A stretch of 9,374 nucleotides of DNA from an uncultured Ruminococcus sp. GTDB lineage: Bacteria > Bacillota > Clostridia > Oscillospirales > Ruminococcaceae. The number at the start of each line of letters is the position of its first letter. Position 1 is the stretch's first letter. The notes below the pieces were generated by a model. That model was not told where the DNA came from, did not search any database, and worked only from the letters and a program-made list of their open reading frames with translations. The stretch is taken from the NCBI GenBank assembly GCA_946188175.1, contig CAMHUJ010000039.1, positions 1-9,374 of the forward strand. Direction: 5' to 3'. Positions 6,091 to 9,374 of this stretch are shown in pieces. The position numbers and the translations under genes were made by a program.

Positions 6091-7614
6091 ATGAGCAAAG
6101 CACCTGTGGCACTGTTGATTATGGACGGCTTCGGCATCAACCCGAGCGAATACGGCAATGCGATCAAAGCCGCCAAAACCCCGAATCTCGACCGCTATTT
6201 CGCGGAGTATCCGAACAATATCATCGGCGCATCCGGTCTGGATGTCGGTCTGCCGGACGGTCAGATGGGCAACTCGGAGGTCGGTCATACGAATATCGGT
6301 GCCGGCAGAATCGTTTATCAGCAGCTCGTCAAGATCACAAAATCCATTCAGGACGGCGATTTCTTTGAGAATCCGGCGCTGACTGCCGCGATGCAGAATG
6401 CAAAGGACAAGGGCACCGTACTGCATCTTATGGGACTGCTCTCGCCGGGCGGCGTCCACAGCCACATGACCCATATGTACGGTCTGGTGGAAATGGCAAA
6501 GCGCTTTGGACTTGAAAAGGTCTACATCCACGCATTCCTCGACGGCAGAGACGTTCCGCCTTCCTCGGCAGCGGAGTACATGGAGGAAGCCGTCGCAGAG
6601 CTGAAGAAGATCGGGCTCGGCAAGGTCGGCGTGATCTCCGGCAGATTCTACGCTATGGACAGAGACAATGCATGGGACCGCGTCGAGAAGGCATATGCAG
6701 CGCTCGTATACGGCGAGGGTGTGCAGGAGGACGATCCGGTTCAGGCAATCAAGAATTCCTATGCAAACGGCGTCACCGATGAGTTCATGATTCCGGCAGT
6801 TGTCTCGAAGGATGCGAAGATTCAGGAGAACGACAGCGTCGTGTTCTTCAACTTCCGCCCCGACCGTGCACGCCAGATCACCCGTGCATTTGTCGATCCG
6901 GAGTTCAAGGGCTTCGAGCGCAGAAACGGATATTTTCCGGTGCATTTCGTCTGCATGGCGCAGTATGATGCAACCATGCCGAATGTATCGGTCGCATTTC
7001 CGCCCGAGGAGCTGACCATGACCTTCGGCGAGGTCGTCGCAAAGCAGGGCATGACCCAGCTCCGTATTGCCGAGACGCAGAAGTATGCGCATGTCACCTT
7101 CTTCTTCAACGGCGGCGAGGAAAAGACCTTCGACGGCGAGGAGCGCATCCTCATCAAGTCTCCGGATGTCGAGACCTTCGATCTCAAGCCGGAAATGAGC
7201 GCCTATGAGGTCACCGAGGCGGTCCTCAAGGAGATCGCTGCGGATAAATTCGATGCGATCATCCTCAACTATGCAAACTGCGATATGGTCGGTCATACCG
7301 GTATTTTCGATGCAGCGGTCAAGGCGGTCGAGGCGGTCGATGACTGCATCGGTCAGGTGACGGAGGCGATTCTTGCCAAGGGCGGCAAGGTCATTATCAC
7401 CGCAGACCACGGCAACGCAGACAAGATGATGGAGGACGACGGCTCTCCGTTTACCGCACATACAACGAATCCGGTTCCGGCAATCGTGATCGGCAGCGAT
7501 GCAAAGAAGATCCGCTCCGGCGGCGTCCTTGCAGACCTTGCTCCGACAATGCTCCAGCTCATGGGCATCGAGCAGCCGAAGGAAATGACCGGCAAGTCGC
7601 TGATCGAGGCGTAA
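6091..7614 (+). CDS. gpmI: 2,3-bisphosphoglycerate-independent phosphoglycerate mutase
   Basis: This cytoplasmic glycolytic enzyme interconverts 3-phosphoglycerate and 2-phosphoglycerate through a phosphoserine intermediate, using two Mn ions. The 507-residue length is normal. D12 (MDGFG) and the nucleophile S62 in QMGNSEVGHTNIGAGR begin the alkaline-phosphatase-like domain. The inserted phosphotransferase domain (about 80-305) carries H123 (GGVHSH), HAFLDGRDVPPSSA (147-160), GRFYAMDRDNAWDR (184-197) and FNFRPDRARQ (253-262) for substrate binding. The second part of the metal site shows K331, D398 and H402 (CDMVGHTG), D439 and H440 (TADHGN) and H457 (FTAHTTNPVP). AAGGAG at 6076-6081 supports the start. 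All known metal and catalytic positions are present. It is the last gene of the run and is followed by an intrinsic terminator. Confidence 0.98.
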   Translation: MSKAPVALLIMDGFGINPSEYGNAIKAAKTPNLDRYFAEYPNNIIGASGLDVGLPDGQMGNSEVGHTNIGAGRIVYQQLVKITKSIQDGDFFENPALTAAMQNAKDKGTVLHLMGLLSPGGVHSHMTHMYGLVEMAKRFGLEKVYIHAFLDGRDVPPSSAAEYMEEAVAELKKIGLGKVGVISGRFYAMDRDNAWDRVEKAYAALVYGEGVQEDDPVQAIKNSYANGVTDEFMIPAVVSKDAKIQENDSVVFFNFRPDRARQITRAFVDPEFKGFERRNGYFPVHFVCMAQYDATMPNVSVAFPPEELTMTFGEVVAKQGMTQLRIAETQKYAHVTFFFNGGEEKTFDGEERILIKSPDVETFDLKPEMSAYEVTEAVLKEIAADKFDAIILNYANCDMVGHTGIFDAAVKAVEAVDDCIGQVTEAILAKGGKVIITADHGNADKMMEDDGSPFTAHTTNPVPAIVIGSDAKKIRSGGVLADLAPTMLQLMGIEQPKEMTGKSLIEA

Positions 7615-7627
7615 TCATCATGTACAC

Positions 7628-7668
7628 AAGAGGCGGAGACCCGGAGCGGTTTTCGCCTCTTTCCTTTC
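7628..7668 (+). terminator. Intrinsic terminator after gpmI
   Basis: Bases 7628-7641 pair with 7648-7661 in a continuous 14-base-pair stem, starting with AAGAGGCG against CGCCTCTT. It contains two G-T pairs and has a 6-base loop (7642-7647). The T-rich TTTCCTTT follows at once. The stem has no T tract on the opposite strand, so it terminates rightward transcription. It separates the metabolic gene run from the sigma-factor unit. Confidence 0.88.
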
Positions 7669-7674
7669 AGAAAA

Positions 7675-7701
7675 TGTAACCGTCAGCCGGAATAATCCGT
7701 C
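7675..7701 (+). promoter_or_regulatory. Candidate ECF-sigma-type promoter of the sigma operon
   Basis: TGTAAC (7675-7680) and CGTC (7698-7701) are separated by 17 bases. This closely matches the -35/-10 pattern of Bacillus-type ECF sigma factors (TGAAAC or TGTAAC, 16-17 bases, CGTC/CGTA/CGAC). Transcription would start near 7707-7710, giving a leader of about 20 bases that still contains the ribosome binding site at 7711-7718. Its place between the terminator and the sigma gene suggests autoregulation. A TATA-like TGTATAT at 7704-7710 is too close to the ribosome binding site, with no good -35, to be the better candidate. The match is by eye. Confidence 0.55.
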
Positions 7702-7710
7702 CCTGTATAT

Positions 7711-7729
7711 GAGGAGGTAAGATGCGTTG
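7711..7729 (+). promoter_or_regulatory. Ribosome binding site that selects a TTG start for the sigma gene
   Basis: GAGGAGGT at 7711-7718 sits 8-9 bases before the TTG at 7727. The next in-frame ATG (7736) is too far away for this site. An out-of-frame ATG at 7722 is only about 4 bases from it and opens a 24-codon frame ending at 7796. The TTG is therefore the best start. Confidence 0.7.
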
Positions 7730-8293
7730 GAACAGATGCAAGATGATGCGATCATCGCACTGCTGCAGAAGCGCGATGAATCTGCACTGGAAATGATCAG
7801 GCAGGCATACGGCAGGCTTTGCGGCAAGGTCGCCTATGATATTCTCGGCAATACGCAGGATGCAGAGGAATGCGTCAGCGATCTGCTGATGAAGGTATGG
7901 CAGTCGATCCCGCCGAATCATCCGGAATGCCTGCGCGCGTATCTCATTACCCTGATCCGGCATCTGGCGATTGACCGCTATCACATGCAGACGGCGCAGA
8001 AGCGCGGCGGGACGCAGTTTGACGAAGCACTCGAGGAGCTGCGTGATACGCTGGCATCGGATGAAAATATCAGCGATGCCGTTGAACGGCGCGAGCTGAC
8101 ACTTGCAATCGAGCGTTTTCTGGAAACGCTTTCGCCGAAAGCACGCAGGGTTTTCATGCGGCGGTATTATATGGCGGACTCTGTCTGTGAGATTGCCGCG
8201 CGGTATCATATGAGCGAAAGCGCGGTCAAGATTTCGCTGATGCGGACACGAAGCAGACTGAATGATTTTCTGAAAAAGGAGGGATTCCTTTGA
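7727..8293 (+). CDS. ECF-like sigma-70 family RNA polymerase sigma factor
   Basis: The product directs RNA polymerase to a special promoter set. It is 188 residues and has only regions 2 and 4, as in ECF-type factors. Region 2 covers about 20-88: an AYGRLCGKVAYDILGN core segment (27-42), DAEECVSDLLMKVWQSIP (45-62) for polymerase contact, and LITLIRHLAIDRYHM (73-87) for -10 recognition. A linker at about 88-120 follows. Region 4 (about 122-183) has LSPKARRVFMRRYY (135-148) and the helix-turn-helix SVCEIAARYHMSESAVKISLMRTRSRL (152-178) for -35 binding. The TTG start is set by GAGGAGGT. The last four bases overlap the next gene, a common layout for a sigma factor and its anti-sigma partner. The family matches the sigma factors that precede single-pass anti-sigma-like proteins in many Clostridia (recollection). 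The regulon is unknown. Confidence 0.93.
   Translation: MEQMQDDAIIALLQKRDESALEMIRQAYGRLCGKVAYDILGNTQDAEECVSDLLMKVWQSIPPNHPECLRAYLITLIRHLAIDRYHMQTAQKRGGTQFDEALEELRDTLASDENISDAVERRELTLAIERFLETLSPKARRVFMRRYYMADSVCEIAARYHMSESAVKISLMRTRSRLNDFLKKEGFL
8276..8292 (+). promoter_or_regulatory. Strong ribosome binding site and TTG start of the membrane partner
   Basis: AAGGAGGG at 8276-8283, inside the end of the sigma gene, lies 6 bases before TTG at 8290. The first in-frame ATG (8308) is 24 bases away, so TTG is the better start. The TTGA overlap with the sigma stop implies translational coupling. Confidence 0.7.
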
Positions 8294-9374
8294 AACCGAT
8301 TGATTTTATGGATGCACTCGGTGATGTGCGCGAGGACTTTGTCCGTGAGATGCTGGATGAGGACGATGAGGCGCACGGGAGCGTCAGGGGCTCTGTGACG
8401 AATACGGCGATTCCGGTCAGGGCAGAGGTCAGCGCGGAAGGCATCCGCGAAACTGAACGGGGCAAGCCGTTCGGCGGTATTCTTCGGTATATTGTGCTGG
8501 CTGCGAGCGCGGCGGCATGTATTGCGGCAGCGGTCGGCTTTCTGCATCTGTATCAGGAAGGCAGACAGGACATCATTGCAGATTCCATGATCAGTGAGCT
8601 GCATATTGAGACAGATGTGGCTGAAACAGATGCATCCGCGCCGGAAAGTACAACCGTGCAGACGACAGCTACGGCTGCCGCCGTGACAACGACCGCAAGT
8701 ATGCAGACAGAACACGTCACGGCTGCCGGTACGGCGCAGACCGTGACCGAAGCGGTGGTAAATCCGGAAATGCAAGCTGCTGCAAAGAACGAAAAGCAGG
8801 CGACTGTCAAATCCGGAACAACAACGACGACGGTCAGTACGACGACGACCGTATCTGCGGTGACAACATTTCCGACGACAACAACGGTATTCATGACAAG
8901 ACTTGATGTTTGGGATACAGACGAGGAGAGTGGGGTCACAAAAGCTAAAGTGCTCTATGATCAGCCCTATCTGCTCGGCGATGTGGATGCGGACGGCGAG
9001 ATTACGCTGGTTGACTATTTTCTGGCAAGACGGGCATATGAACAGCTTGAAAAAAATTCGGAGCAGCATGTTCTGGATGCGGCAGCATATGACCGCGCCA
9101 ATCTTTCCCGTACACTGATCAGCAATGATCCGGCATTTTCCATTTGGTATGATCGGATTTTGCATCTTGCGCTTTACCGCGCATATCTCGGCATGCCGGA
9201 ACTGGATTTTGCGGAATACAGCAGAATGATTTGCGAATATCCGGAGCTGGAGCATGATGATTATGAATCGAGAGTACAAAAAGACATGAAAAAAATATTC
9301 AAGTATGAAACGGAAGAGTCCGGTGAATGGCTCAACACGAATGTGATTGTTTCGGAAGCCGTGCCGAAGCCGGT
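8290..9374 (+). CDS. Putative membrane anti-sigma/sensor protein with outside dockerin-like module (3' end cut by window)
   Basis: The frame is open from the TTG at 8290 to the right edge (361 codons) with no stop. Residues 1-63 are an acidic, cysteine-free, probably cytoplasmic region with an amphipathic helix, FMDALGDVREDFVREML (6-22). Similar short helices begin many proteins encoded just after sigma genes in Clostridia (recollection). One membrane helix spans about 64-87. Outside come a Thr/Ala/Val-rich linker (about 118-203) and GDVDADGEITLVDYFLARRAY (from 230), in which D231, D233, D235 and D242 sit at positions 1, 3, 5 and 12 of an EF-hand/dockerin loop. A helical region ending in LYRAYLG (295-301), which may be a degenerate second dockerin half, and an acidic unassigned segment to 361 follow. 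No zinc anti-sigma motif or RsgI-type domain was seen. The anti-sigma role is inferred from gene order and topology. Confidence 0.8.
   Translation, partial: MKPIDFMDALGDVREDFVREMLDEDDEAHGSVRGSVTNTAIPVRAEVSAEGIRETERGKPFGGILRYIVLAASAAACIAAAVGFLHLYQEGRQDIIADSMISELHIETDVAETDASAPESTTVQTTATAAAVTTTASMQTEHVTAAGTAQTVTEAVVNPEMQAAAKNEKQATVKSGTTTTTVSTTTTVSAVTTFPTTTTVFMTRLDVWDTDEESGVTKAKVLYDQPYLLGDVDADGEITLVDYFLARRAYEQLEKNSEQHVLDAAAYDRANLSRTLISNDPAFSIWYDRILHLALYRAYLGMPELDFAEYSRMICEYPELEHDDYESRVQKDMKKIFKYETEESGEWLNTNVIVSEAVPKP
8818..8889 (+). repeat. Low-complexity ACR-codon tract encoding the Thr-rich linker
   Basis: Runs of ACA and ACG codons encode clusters of four to five Thr (residues 177-181, 184-187, 196-199) in the outside linker. 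Such tracts are typical flexible, possibly glycosylated spacers of surface proteins in ruminococci and may vary in length by slippage. Confidence 0.7.

Noticed and set aside
6019..7461. 480-codon open frame on the minus strand opposite gpmI
   Set aside because: GpmI is certain from its catalytic residues; the antisense frame has no motif and is a codon-bias shadow.
7704..7710. TATA-like sequence as a housekeeping -10 box
   Set aside because: No matching -35 box lies 16-18 bases upstream, and transcription would begin inside the ribosome binding site.
8553..8939. 128-codon Val/Ala-rich minus-strand frame resembling a membrane protein
   Set aside because: The Val runs are the reverse complement of the Thr codons of the linker, so the hydrophobicity is an artefact.
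8206..9279. 357-codon open frame on the minus strand opposite the membrane sensor gene
   Set aside because: The plus-strand frame from 8290 has a strong ribosome binding site, a membrane helix, a Thr-rich linker and a calcium loop, and remains open to the window edge. The minus frame is Cys/Arg/His-rich noise.

Overview
The window looks like a chromosomal segment of a Gram-positive Clostridia-type bacterium, most likely a Ruminococcus-like member of the Oscillospiraceae. The reasons are the strong AAGGAGG-type ribosome binding sites, fairly GC-rich coding DNA with very dense packing, all genes on one strand, and a sigma factor next to a membrane protein with a Thr-rich linker and a dockerin-like calcium loop, a style typical of gut and rumen Ruminococcus. 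No rRNA, tRNA, CRISPR array, insertion sequence or phage gene was seen. The genus assignment is an inference.

Region 1 (1-7614) is a tightly packed run of eight genes with few possible internal breaks. It starts with the tail of an unknown membrane protein that ends in an Asp run and overlaps uvrC (nucleotide excision repair nuclease) by 4 bases. Next come manA (mannose-6-phosphate isomerase), an unknown acidic protein with a Met-rich, STI1-like N-terminus, a small AT-rich two-helix membrane protein, a ROK-family glucokinase, a DUF4190-like membrane protein and gpmI (cofactor-independent phosphoglycerate mutase). ManA, Glk and GpmI feed and run glycolysis: mannose-6-P to fructose-6-P, glucose to glucose-6-P, and 3-phosphoglycerate to 2-phosphoglycerate. 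Small unknown genes sit between them. A strong intrinsic terminator follows gpmI (stem-loop at 7628-7661).

Region 2 (7662-9374) is a separate regulatory unit. A candidate ECF-type promoter (TGTAAC, 17 bases, CGTC; 7675-7701) lies just upstream of an ECF-like sigma factor gene that starts with TTG. The sigma gene overlaps by 4 bases a second TTG-started gene, which stays open to the right edge of the window. Its product has a short cytoplasmic N-terminus, one membrane helix, a long Thr-rich outside linker, a perfect 12-residue EF-hand/dockerin-type calcium loop and a further unassigned outside domain.

The simplest reading is a self-activating sigma factor with a membrane-bound anti-sigma/sensor protein that carries a dockerin-like module outside the cell. 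This is the most interesting system in the window. The sigma assignment is firm; the anti-sigma role, the promoter and the ligand-sensing idea are inferences.
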